The position numbers were made by a program, and so were the translations under genes. Positions 8,635 to 16,841 of a stretch of DNA of 38,696 nucleotides are shown one piece after another (position 1 is the stretch's first letter; the number at the start of each line of letters is the position of its first letter). Under the pieces are notes generated by a model that was not told the DNA's origin, ran no database searches, and was given only the letters and a program-made list of their open reading frames with translations. Source of the stretch: Streptomyces africanus (GTDB taxonomy: Bacteria > Actinomycetota > Actinomycetes > Streptomycetales > Streptomycetaceae); assembly GCF_002150735.1 (NCBI RefSeq), contig NZ_MUKA01000200.1, positions 1 to 38,696 of the forward strand, written 5' to 3'.

Positions 8635-8640
8635 ACAGTA
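8635..8640 (-). promoter_or_regulatory. candidate -10 for the NsdA-like gene
   Basis: On the minus strand this reads TACTGT (TAnnnT), about 30 nt before GTG 8605. No convincing -35 lies at standard spacing. The 10-bp repeats at 8667-8696 lie just upstream of where a -35 would be. Confidence 0.3.
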
Positions 8641-8666
8641 GCCCGGGGAGACTTGCCGGGCGACTA

Positions 8667-8696
8667 TTCGCCAGGGTTCGCCAGGGTGCGCCAGAT
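8667..8696. repeat. three tandem 10-bp repeats in a divergent promoter region
   Basis: TTCGCCAGGG occurs twice back to back (8667-8676, 8677-8686), followed by a degenerate third unit, TGCGCCAGAT (8687-8696). The 10-bp period matches about one helical turn, so a protein bound to each unit would sit on one face of the DNA. The array lies in the 234-bp gap between the NsdA-like gene and the APH-like gene. Confidence 0.6.
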
Positions 8697-8839
8697 GGTG
8701 TGCCACTGGTCATCGGGTGTCAGGTAGGAACGCGCCACCCCGACCCGGTCGCCGCAGGGACATTCCCCAGGGTGCTCCCGGGAGTCCGGGCCGGGTGGTG
8801 CGCTGTCGTCGCAGGCACACGAAGGGATCTGTTTCGCCC

Positions 8840-9979
8840 ATGTACGCAGCATCGTCCTCCGTGTCCGCACCGCCCCGGTCGCTGCACCCCCGTCCCACGG
8901 ACAGCGGCCCCTACCTCGCCCCCGCGCGGCCGGCGGCCCCCGTGCTCGGTGCGGGCAGGGCACGGCGCGGCGCGGTACTCGGCACCCAACCGCTCAGCGG
9001 GAGACTCGACTTGTCCGGCCCCCAGGGCGCGCAGTTGCGCACGGCGATCGCGTCGGTGCACCGCATCTGCCCGGAGTTCGCCCCGGTGCAGGTCCTGCGC
9101 CGCAGCGGGCGGTCCGTGCTCCTGGTCGGCACGACCGGTCGCAGCTCGGCCGTCGCCAAGTGTTTACTGGACCACTCCCCCGCCTGGGCCGAGCGGATCC
9201 GCCACGAGATAGCGGCGTACCGCTCGTTCGTCCGGCACCGCCCTCCGGTGCGGGTGCCGAGACTGATCGCGGCGGACCCGGACAACTGCACCCTGGTGAT
9301 CGAGCGGATGCCGGGGCGGGTGGCCGCGCTCCAGCGGCACCCGGCCGAGGCGCCGCCGCGGGCGGACATCAGGGCGGCACTCGGCGCGATCTGCCGGCTG
9401 AACGCCTGGCGGCCGCCGACGGGCACGTTCGACGCCCCGCTGGACTACGCGGCCCGGATCTCGCGGTACCACGAGCTGGGCCTGCTCACCGACCGGGACC
9501 TGGGTGATCTCCAGAAACTGCTGCACGGCATCGCGCAGGCGGCCGGGCGGCAGAGCATGGGCCAGTTCTGCCACGGCGACGCACTGCTGTCGAACATCCT
9601 CCTGTCACCGGCCGGTCCAGTGCTGGTGGACTGGGAGCACGCGGGCTGGTATCTGCCGGGGTACGACCTGGCGACGCTGTGGTCGGTGCTCGGGGACGCA
9701 CCGGTGGCCCGTCGCCAGATCAGCCAGATCGCCCAGTCGGCGGGCCCGGCGTCCAGGGATGCCTTCCTGGTGAACCTGATGCTGGTGCTGACCCGGGAGA
9801 TCCGGACGTACGAGACGGCCGTGCAGCGTTCGATGCACGACGCGACCCCGGCGGCACCGGGTCCGGCCCACCCTGGTGCTGCGCCGTCCGGCGAGGAGCA
9901 GCGGCTGCTGCTGCGGCGGCTGCACGACGACTGCCAGATGGCCCGGCGGGCCGTGCGCGCGGCGGTCGGCACTCGCTGA
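8840..9979 (+). CDS. APH/choline-kinase-fold phosphotransferase-like protein, TTA codon present
   Basis: 379 residues of the aminoglycoside-phosphotransferase-like kinase fold. The catalytic loop is HGDALLSN (His245, Asp247, Asn252), the Brenner-type motif, and Asp264 in VDWEHAG is the metal-binding Asp. The first 70 or so residues are Pro/Ala-rich and probably disordered. The natural substrate cannot be told from sequence; the fold also covers choline, homoserine and maltose kinases, so I do not call it a resistance gene. ATG 8840 is preceded by GAAGGGA (8821-8827) at a long spacing of 12 nt. Codon 109 is TTA (9164-9166), predicting bldA dependence. A strong terminator follows. Confidence 0.75.
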   Translation: MYAASSSVSAPPRSLHPRPTDSGPYLAPARPAAPVLGAGRARRGAVLGTQPLSGRLDLSGPQGAQLRTAIASVHRICPEFAPVQVLRRSGRSVLLVGTTGRSSAVAKCLLDHSPAWAERIRHEIAAYRSFVRHRPPVRVPRLIAADPDNCTLVIERMPGRVAALQRHPAEAPPRADIRAALGAICRLNAWRPPTGTFDAPLDYAARISRYHELGLLTDRDLGDLQKLLHGIAQAAGRQSMGQFCHGDALLSNILLSPAGPVLVDWEHAGWYLPGYDLATLWSVLGDAPVARRQISQIAQSAGPASRDAFLVNLMLVLTREIRTYETAVQRSMHDATPAAPGPAHPGAAPSGEEQRLLLRRLHDDCQMARRAVRAAVGTR

Positions 9980-9984
9980 CGGGG

Positions 9985-10032
9985 ACGAAGGGGCCGCTGT
10001 GTGCCTGGCCAGGCGCACAGCGGCCCCTTCGT
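9985..10032. terminator. strong bidirectional hairpin terminator
   Basis: ACGAAGGGGCCGCTGTG (9985-10001) pairs perfectly with 10016-10032. Further pairs inside bring the stem to about 21 bp around a 6-nt loop. It lies between two convergent genes (stops at 9979 and 10058) and could serve both. There is no T-tract, as is usual in Streptomyces. Confidence 0.85.
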
Positions 10033-10057
10033 GTGTGCGGCGGTGCCGCCCGTCGGC

Positions 10058-10555
10058 TCAGTCCTGCTGGAACAGCTCCGCGGGCAGTGGCTTGAGGAGG
10101 GCGTACAGGTCGTCCGTGATGGGGCGGTCCCAGGCGGCGATGGTCACCAGGACGTTGTCGCTGCGGTCGAACTGCACGCAGGAGATGCGGCCCTCGGAGA
10201 GCTTGACGCGGCGCACGATCAGGAGGTTGTCGCCCTGCATCACCGGCACGTCCTCGGTGCCGACGACGGTGACCTCCTCGTCGTTCTCCAGTGCCAGCAG
10301 CAGTTGCCCCACCTCGAAGGGGACCTGTCCCTCGGGGACCTCGCGGGCCGGGGAGCCCTCCGGCAGGTTGCCGATGATCATCGCGGGGCCGCGGCCGCCG
10401 AACAGGTCGTAACGCAGGAAGACGCCCTGGCAGGTGCCGTCGGGCGCGGGCAGCAGTCCCGCACCGAGGTTGCCGGGCCAGTCGCCCGGGTCCATGGCCA
10501 GTACGTCGAAGTCGGGCCCGGCGGGCGTGGCGCTGCGGCGGCGGAGGAACGACAT
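10058..10555 (-). CDS. conserved hypothetical protein of actinobacteria
   Basis: 165 residues, starting MSFLRRRS at ATG 10555; only a weak GGCGGC precedes it. It appears soluble, with alternating beta strands and acidic loops (LLALENDEEVTVVGTEDVPV) and a C-terminal DDLYALLKPLPAELF helix. There is no signal peptide, membrane segment or recognisable catalytic motif. I recall similar proteins of unknown function in streptomycetes but cannot assign a role. It is convergent with the APH-like gene and shares the hairpin at 9985-10032. Confidence 0.65.
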   Translation of the reverse strand: MSFLRRRSATPAGPDFDVLAMDPGDWPGNLGAGLLPAPDGTCQGVFLRYDLFGGRGPAMIIGNLPEGSPAREVPEGQVPFEVGQLLLALENDEEVTVVGTEDVPVMQGDNLLIVRRVKLSEGRISCVQFDRSDNVLVTIAAWDRPITDDLYALLKPLPAELFQQD

Positions 10556-10626
10556 GCCGCCATGGTACGTGGCCCGGCCTGCGAAGCGCCGCCCGGGCGA
10601 CGACCCGATCGAGCCCGGGAGCGTCC

Positions 10627-11226
10627 TCAAGCCGTCGTCCGGTGCCGTTGGTGGTGGCGGGCCACCCGGGCGCGGTTGCCGCAGGACGGTGTGCACCACT
10701 CCTGGCGCGGGTGGTTCTTGAGGAAGTACCGGACGCAGCGGGGTGCGTGGCAGGCCCGCAGCCGGTCGCGCTCGGGGCTCGCGAGGAACGCGATCACGGC
10801 GTGCGCGAGGGCGGACGCCAGGTCGTCGCCGCCGTGTGCGGGCTGGTGACGGACGTCGGGTCCGGTCCCCTCGGGCCAGTTCAGGACGGGCACGGTGGGG
10901 GTGCGGGCGGCGGCCTCGTTGAGGCGCCGTACGGCCTCGGGTACGGGCAGGAGACGGGCCGCGTCGGCGGGGCTCGGCTCACCGGGCCGCACGGCATGGG
11001 CGAAGAGGGCGCGGACGGCGTCACGCAGGTCCCGTACGGCGGCGAGCTGCGCGGCGCCGGCGACGGAACGGCCGGCGTCCGGCAGGACCTCGGGGTGTGC
11101 CCGGACCCAGGCGGTCAGGCCTGCCGGGTCGGTCAGGTCGTCGGCGACACCGCCGTTGCCGTCGTGCCGGACGGTGAGGGCCAGGTCCAGGGCGAGCCGG
11201 GCGTCCCTGCTGATCGGTTCCCGCAT
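10627..11226 (-). CDS. CGNR zinc-finger protein (ABATE-type N-terminal domain)
   Basis: 199 residues. The N-terminal part (SRDARLALDLALTVRHDG and the helices after it) resembles the ABATE domain found before CGNR fingers. The C-terminus has the zinc-binding pattern CHAPRC...WCTPSCGNRARVARH, with the CGNR signature, probably binding nucleic acid. Members are thought to be transcriptional or stress regulators; the target is unknown. ATG 11226 is chosen because a TATCAT -10 lies 7 nt upstream, with no Shine-Dalgarno between, suggesting leaderless expression. The gene is on the same strand as the universal stress protein upstream (40-bp gap), so some co-transcription is possible. Confidence 0.8.
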   Translation of the reverse strand: MREPISRDARLALDLALTVRHDGNGGVADDLTDPAGLTAWVRAHPEVLPDAGRSVAGAAQLAAVRDLRDAVRALFAHAVRPGEPSPADAARLLPVPEAVRRLNEAAARTPTVPVLNWPEGTGPDVRHQPAHGGDDLASALAHAVIAFLASPERDRLRACHAPRCVRYFLKNHPRQEWCTPSCGNRARVARHHQRHRTTA

Positions 11227-11233
11227 GGGCCTA

Positions 11234-11239
11234 ATGATA
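11234..11239 (-). promoter_or_regulatory. -10 element of the CGNR gene
   Basis: The minus strand reads TATCAT, 7 nt before ATG 11226. This spacing would put the transcription start at or next to the start codon, so the mRNA is probably leaderless. Confidence 0.4.
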
Positions 11240-11265
11240 GGACTGCCCGTATCCATTACCTCGTG

Positions 11266-12168
11266 TCAGTCCTCCGGCGGTGCCGGCGGGACCACCGCGA
11301 CGGGGCTCGCGGCGTGCAGCAGGACGGCGTGGGTGACCGAGCCCATCATGCGGGCGGGTGCCAGCAGGTGCCGCCGGTGACGGCCCACGACGACGAGGTC
11401 GGCGCCCGGGGACGCCGCCACGAGGTGTCCGGCGGCGTCCCCGGCCGACGGGACCGTCTCGGCCGGGACGTCGGGGTGCCGTTCGCGGTACGGGGCGAGG
11501 AAGCCCTCGGCGAGGACCCGGGTCTCGTCCTCGATGACGTCCTGGTCGACGATCGGCGGAGGCATGTCGCCGGGCGTCATCCAGGGCTGCGCGGGCCACG
11601 GGTAGGCGGCGACCGCCTGGAGCCGGGCGCCGCGCCGGGCGGCCTCGGCGAAGGCGAACTCGAGCGTGGCCTCGTCGGGACCGTCCACCTTCAGGCCCAC
11701 GACCACGCGCGGTCCGGGACCCGACGGCGCCTCGCCGGGGACGTCGCGTCCGGGCCGGGGCACCACCACGACGGGGCACTCGGCGTCACGGGCGGCGGCC
11801 AGGCCGTTGGAGCCGAGCAGCAGGCTGGCGAAGCCGCCTCGGCCCCGGGAGCCGAGGACCAGCAGCTGGGCGGAAGAGCCCAGTTCGGGCAGGACGGCGC
11901 CGGGCGCGCCCTCCAGTCCGACGTACTCCACGTGCGGCGGGGCGGAGAGGCTCTCCACATGTTCGCGGACCCGGTCGAGCACCGGGTCGGCCTGCGGGTC
12001 CGGCGGTCCGGCGGCGAGCACCTCGGGCTGCGCCCAGTGGGCGTACTGGCGTACATGCACCGCACGCAGGGGTGCCGAACGCCGGAGGGCCGCGTCGAGG
12101 GCCCACTCCAGGGCGCGCAGGCTGCTGTCCGAACCATCGACCGCCGCGATGACCGGCAGGGTGCTCAT
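11266..12168 (-). CDS. tandem-domain universal stress protein
   Basis: 300 residues made of two UspA-type domains. The first (VIAAVDGSDSSLRALEWA at the start) carries the ATP-binding loop GSRGRGGFASLLLGSNG followed by CPVVVVP. The second (RVVVGLKVDGPDEATLEF) has a degenerate loop, GRHRRHLLAPARMMGSVTH, followed by SPVAVVP. Tandem Usp proteins in actinobacteria bind ATP and respond to dormancy, redox or starvation signals. ATG 12168 has GAGGA upstream at good spacing. A longer upstream frame exists but lacks such a site. No neighbouring partner explains its input. Confidence 0.9.
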   Translation of the reverse strand: MSTLPVIAAVDGSDSSLRALEWALDAALRRSAPLRAVHVRQYAHWAQPEVLAAGPPDPQADPVLDRVREHVESLSAPPHVEYVGLEGAPGAVLPELGSSAQLLVLGSRGRGGFASLLLGSNGLAAARDAECPVVVVPRPGRDVPGEAPSGPGPRVVVGLKVDGPDEATLEFAFAEAARRGARLQAVAAYPWPAQPWMTPGDMPPPIVDQDVIEDETRVLAEGFLAPYRERHPDVPAETVPSAGDAAGHLVAASPGADLVVVGRHRRHLLAPARMMGSVTHAVLLHAASPVAVVPPAPPED

Positions 12169-12279
12169 GGGTTCCTCGCCTTCCCGGATCCGAGCGTGCC
12201 TCAAGGGGCCAGCCTGGCTCAGGCGCGGGCCCCGGGAGGACGTCGCAGGTCGCGTGTCCGGAAATGCGGGCGGAACACC

Positions 12280-12313
12280 CCCGGATCGGCCGTGGGGTCA
12301 CGGCCGGTCCGGG
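12280..12313. terminator. hairpin terminator downstream of the DUF397 gene
   Basis: The outer arms CCCGGA and TCCGGG and the inner arms CGGCCGTG and CACGGCCG form a 15-bp stem (one T-G wobble) around a GGGT loop. On the minus strand it starts about 43 nt past the DUF397 stop and lies upstream of the universal stress protein gene. Confidence 0.7.
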
Positions 12314-12355
12314 ACGGTTCACGGGGTGCCGCGGTCGAGGTCGCGCGGCGTCGCG

Positions 12356-12598
12356 TCAGGTGAGGTCGAACTCCCCTTCCCGCGCTCCCGACACGAACGC
12401 GCCCCACTCGGCGGGTGTGAAGATCAGGGAGGGACTCTCGGGGCGGGCACTGTTCCGCATGGCGATGAAGCCCTCGACGAAGGCGATCTGGACATCCCCC
12501 CGCCCCCGGCTGCTGGACTGCCACTGTGCGTTGGTGAGGTCCAGCTCCGGCTTGTCCCAGCCCGTGAGCGGGCGCTGCTGGGTGGTGGTCTCGGCCAC
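12356..12598 (-). CDS. DUF397 protein without an adjacent XRE partner
   Basis: 80 residues. The DUF397 pattern is clear: WQSSSRGRGDVQIAFVEGF, then PSLIFTPAEWGAFVSGAREG and an acidic end. DUF397 proteins normally sit next to an XRE/WhiJ-type DNA-binding protein in Streptomyces, and the pair controls development or behaves like an antidote system. Here the neighbours are a universal stress protein and a thiolase, so it is an orphan. GTG 12598 has GGGAGGAG upstream. Its function in isolation is unknown. Confidence 0.85.
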   Translation of the reverse strand: MAETTTQQRPLTGWDKPELDLTNAQWQSSSRGRGDVQIAFVEGFIAMRNSARPESPSLIFTPAEWGAFVSGAREGEFDLT

Positions 12599-12680
12599 GT
12601 CCGTGCTCCTCCCGGTTCGTCGTCCGCGGCCAGCCTAGCGATCGTGCCCCACGGCCGACAGAGCACTTGAGGGGGACCTT

Positions 12681-13843
<1,163 letters not shown>

Positions 13844-13847
<4 letters not shown>

Positions 13848-14908
13848 CGGGGCTCCCCTTCGAGGACGGCGACCAGGTTCTGCTGGAGGCAGGGGCCGGA
13901 GGTGGCGTGGGCGAGGGCGCGGTCGGACGCGCCGCGGTGGATGCGGGCGGCGGCCTCGCCGATGCGGATCAGACCGGCGGCCATGATCGGGTTGGCGGCG
14001 AGGGCACCGCCGGAGGGATTGACGACGACGCCGTCGTCGAGGCGGAGGGCCTTGCGCAGGACGATCTCCTGGGCGGTGAAGGGCGCATGCAGCTCGGCGG
14101 TGTCGACGGGCCGTTCGAAGGCGCCGGCCCGCTCGGCGGCCAGGCGGGTCGACGGCGAGTCGGTCAGATCGCGCACGCCGAGGCCGTGGGCCTCGATGCG
14201 GTGGTCGATGCCGCGGATCCAGGCGGGCCGTGCGCACAGGTCGCGGGCCCGGTCGCCCGCCGCGAGGATCACGGCGGCGGCCCCGTCGCCGATGGGCGGG
14301 CAGTCGCCGGTGCGCAGCGGCCGTACGAGGTGGTCGCCCTGCGGGACCGGCCCCTTGAGCTGCGCGTGCGGGTTGGCGGTCGCCGCCTCCCGGTTCCGGG
14401 CGGCGACGGCCGCGAGCGCCGGTTCGTCCGTATCGCCGGCGTCGATGAGGGCCTGCGCCTGGAGGGCGGCGAGCGCGACGGCGTCGGGCCACAGGGGTGC
14501 GACGTAGTACGGGTCGAGCTGGCGGGTGAGGACGTCGCGGACCGAGCCGGGCGAGGACTTGCCGTACGCGTAGACCAGGGCGGTGTCGGCGTCGCCGGTG
14601 AGGAGTTTGGTCCAGGCCTCGTACAGGGCCCAGGCGCCGTCCATCTCGACGTGCGACTCGGAGAGGGGCGGCCAGGCGCCGACCCCGTCGAGGGCGAGGG
14701 TGAAGGAGAAGGCGCGGCCGGCGAGGTAGTCGCTGGAGCCGGAGCAGGTGAAGTCGATGTCGGCGGTCTTCATGCCGGTCCGGTCGAGGACCTCGTGCAG
14801 CACCGGCATGAGCATCTCCACCTCGGAGGACTCGTCGCTGGTGCGCCGGTGGACGGTCTGGGCGAAGGCGACGACGGCGATCTCGCGGTCCCCCGGTGCG
14901 CTCGTCAC
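13844..14908 (-). CDS. thiolase-fold lipid-transfer protein, Ltp4-like
   Basis: 354 residues, the length I recall for mycobacterial Rv3522 (Ltp4). GTG 14908 overlaps the DUF35 stop by 4 bp (GTGA) with AAGGAG just upstream, so translation is coupled on both sides. The thiolase fold is visible in DREIAVVAFAQTVH, IGDGAAAVILAAGDRA and NPSGGALAANPIMAAG. As in its neighbour, the nucleophile Cys is absent (LSESHVEMDGAWAL) and the catalytic His is Asn (AANPI). In Rhodococcus, Ltp3 and Ltp4 are required for degrading C24-branched sterol side chains and act as aldol-lyases. A heteromer with the adjacent paralogue and the DUF35 protein is inferred, not seen. Confidence 0.78.
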
Positions 14909-15846
14909 AGCAGCTCCTTGTAGGTGTCGTAGTCCGCGTCGGGTTCGCCCGTGGGTCGGTAGTGGTCGGGATAGCGGCCGCCCTCGGTCCACACGGGCTC
15001 GACGCGCAGCCCCATGCGGACCTCGTCGTACGGGATGCCGCCGATCCGGCCGTGCAGGGCGAGGTCCGCGCCGTCGAGGGCGATGTGGGCGTAGACGTAG
15101 GGCACCTCGATGTCAAGGTTTTTCGCCTTGATGTTGACGATGCAGAACGTGGTCACTGTGCCGCGCGGCCCCACCTCGACCGGTTCGGATGTGGCCAACC
15201 CACATGTGGGGCACGCACCCCTCGGCGGGACGTAGACCTTCCGGCAGGACGGGCAGCGCTCGCCGACGATCCGCCGGTCGCCGAGGGCGTGAATGTAGGC
15301 GGTCTGGGCGCGCCCGGGTGAGTAGGTGTAGTCGAGGCGGGCGGCGGCGACGATACCGGACACCGGATTTGCGAACTGCCCGGTGTTTCCTGTCAGTTGG
15401 GGCGGGTCGCCGTCGTACGGCTCGAAGCAGGCGATGTCCGTGATGGCCCCGGTGCGTTCCGCCGCCCAGCGGATGCGGACGCGCATGCCGGTGTGCACGG
15501 CGTCGGGGCCTGGCGCGTCGAGGGCGTGCAGCAGGGCGGTGTCGGCGCCGTCGAGGCGGACCAGGGCCCAGGCGAAGGGGGTGGCGAGGGGCTGACCGCG
15601 GCGGGGGGCGTGGTTCCAGGCCCAGGTGGTGACCGTGCCGGTGGGGGCGACCTCGACGAGGTCGCGGATCTCCTCGGCGGTGACGGGGTCGTACTCGGCG
15701 GGCGGGACGAGGACGCGGCCGTCGCCGGTGCGGACGCCGAGGACGACGCCTTCGCGCAGACCGGTCAGGAAGGCGCTCTGGACGGGGCCGAGGGAGCGGG
15801 TGAAGGGGAACTCGACGACGAGAGGGGCTTTGAGGACTTCGAGCAT
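14905..15846 (-). CDS. duplicated DUF35 OB-fold/zinc-ribbon protein, partner of the Ltp proteins
   Basis: 313 residues containing two DUF35-like OB folds. The N-terminal half (residues about 1-140, with TRSLGPVQSAFLTGLREG and VAPTGTVTTWAWNHAP) has lost the zinc-ribbon cysteines. The C-terminal half (about 175-300) keeps them in CPSCRKVYVPPRGACPTCG, followed by GPRGTVTTFCIVNIK. DUF35 proteins bind thiolase-like proteins and supply the acyl-CoA or OB-fold module, as ChsH2 does for Ltp2. The immediate overlap with two Ltp genes supports that role. ATG 15846 has AAGGAG 9 nt upstream. It is similar in length and order to mycobacterial Rv3521, as recalled. Confidence 0.8.
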   Translation of the reverse strand: MLEVLKAPLVVEFPFTRSLGPVQSAFLTGLREGVVLGVRTGDGRVLVPPAEYDPVTAEEIRDLVEVAPTGTVTTWAWNHAPRRGQPLATPFAWALVRLDGADTALLHALDAPGPDAVHTGMRVRIRWAAERTGAITDIACFEPYDGDPPQLTGNTGQFANPVSGIVAAARLDYTYSPGRAQTAYIHALGDRRIVGERCPSCRKVYVPPRGACPTCGLATSEPVEVGPRGTVTTFCIVNIKAKNLDIEVPYVYAHIALDGADLALHGRIGGIPYDEVRMGLRVEPVWTEGGRYPDHYRPTGEPDADYDTYKELL

Positions 15847-15864
15847 GCCGCAGGGCTCCTTCGG

Positions 15865-16665
15865 TCAGGCGCGCTTGTAGACGGGCGGTCGCTTCTCCGC
15901 GAAGGCGCGGGCACCCTCCTTGGCGTCGGCGGTGTCGAAGACCGGCCAGCCGCGGGTGAGTTCGGCCGCGAGACCGTCGGACTCGGTCATCTCGGCGGTC
16001 TCGTAGACGGAGGCCTTGACGGCCTCGACGGCCAGCGGGCCGCAGGCGTTGATCCGTTCGGCGATCTCCAGTGCCTTGGTGAGCGCCGTGCCGTCGGGGA
16101 CGACATGGCCGACCAGGCCGATGGCGGCGGCCTCGCGGGCGCTGTAGGGGCGGCCGGTGAGGAGCATCTCCAGGGCATGGGTGCGCGGGATCTGGCGTGG
16201 CAGCCGGACCGTGGAGCCGCCGATGGGGAACAGGCCGCGCCTCACCTCGAACAGGCCGAAGGTCGCGGACTCCCCGGCGACGCGGATGTCGGTGCCCTGG
16301 AGCATCTCGGTGCCGCCCGCGACGCAGTGGCCCTCGACGGCCGCGATCACCGGCTTGCGCGGGCGATGGTGGCGCAGCATCGCCTTCCAGTGCAGGTCGG
16401 GGTCGGCCTTGAGCCGTTCGCGGTACTCCTCGCCCGCCATGCCGTTGCCGGCGAGGGCCTTGAGGTCCATGCCCGAGCAGAACGAGCCGCCCGCGCCGGT
16501 GAACACGATCGAGCGGACCGAGTCGTCCGCGTCGGCCTCCAGCCAGCCGTCGTAGAGGCCGACGAGCATCGGCAGCGAGAGCGCGTTCCTGACATCGGGC
16601 CTGTTGAGCGTGAGCACCAGTGTGGCGCCTTCGCGCTGCACGGTGAGGTGTTCCGTCCCACCCAT
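15865..16665 (-). CDS. enoyl-CoA hydratase, EchA19-like
   Basis: 266-residue crotonase-fold enzyme that hydrates a 2-enoyl-CoA in beta-oxidation. The oxyanion-hole segments are GGSFCSGMDLKAL and EGHCVAGGTEMLQGTD. Both catalytic glutamates are present, in GGTEM and in GLFEVRRG. The QGTDIRVAGESATFG region and the C-terminal DAKEGARAFAEKR closely resemble EchA19 of M. tuberculosis, a steroid side-chain enoyl-CoA hydratase, as recalled. ATG 16665 is preferred over the upstream TTG at 16671 because GGGGAG lies about 6 nt before it. It heads the hydratase-DUF35-Ltp4-Ltp3 operon (18-bp gap, then two 4-bp overlaps) and is divergent from the FadD19-like gene across the palindrome at 16730-16746. Confidence 0.88.
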   Translation of the reverse strand: MGGTEHLTVQREGATLVLTLNRPDVRNALSLPMLVGLYDGWLEADADDSVRSIVFTGAGGSFCSGMDLKALAGNGMAGEEYRERLKADPDLHWKAMLRHHRPRKPVIAAVEGHCVAGGTEMLQGTDIRVAGESATFGLFEVRRGLFPIGGSTVRLPRQIPRTHALEMLLTGRPYSAREAAAIGLVGHVVPDGTALTKALEIAERINACGPLAVEAVKASVYETAEMTESDGLAAELTRGWPVFDTADAKEGARAFAEKRPPVYKRA

Positions 16666-16729
16666 GGCCAACTCCCCTCTCGTGGAACGAGAACAGGTTG
16701 CAGTAGGGAGGGTGGCACTTCAAGGGTTT

Positions 16730-16746
16730 CCTGACAGGTAGTCAGA
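16730..16746. promoter_or_regulatory. 17-bp palindromic operator, copy 1
   Basis: CCTGAC-AGGTA-GTCAGA differs at one base from the perfect palindrome TCTGAC-N5-GTCAGA and is followed by TTT. It lies in the 176-bp gap between the divergent enoyl-CoA hydratase and FadD19-like genes. The same element, also preceded and followed by TTT, occurs at 34571-34587. The length and dyad suit a TetR-family repressor, but no such gene is in the window. Confidence 0.65.
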
Positions 16747-16841
16747 TTTCTTCGCGCGGGCCCTTCACAGTTGGAGCGCCCTTTGCTCTGATGACCGGCG
16801 AACCGTCCGATGCCAGGCACGTCCCGGGGTCAGGAGGAGCG

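Noticed and set aside
8840..9979. Calling the APH-fold gene an aminoglycoside resistance determinant
   Set aside because: Only the general kinase catalytic loop is recognisable; the fold covers many small-molecule kinases and the context is developmental.
13848..15116. Fusion of the Ltp3-like protein with a long upstream in-frame stretch
   Set aside because: The upstream part overlaps the Ltp4-like gene in another frame; the ATGA overlap and an upstream GGGGAG fix the start at 13847.
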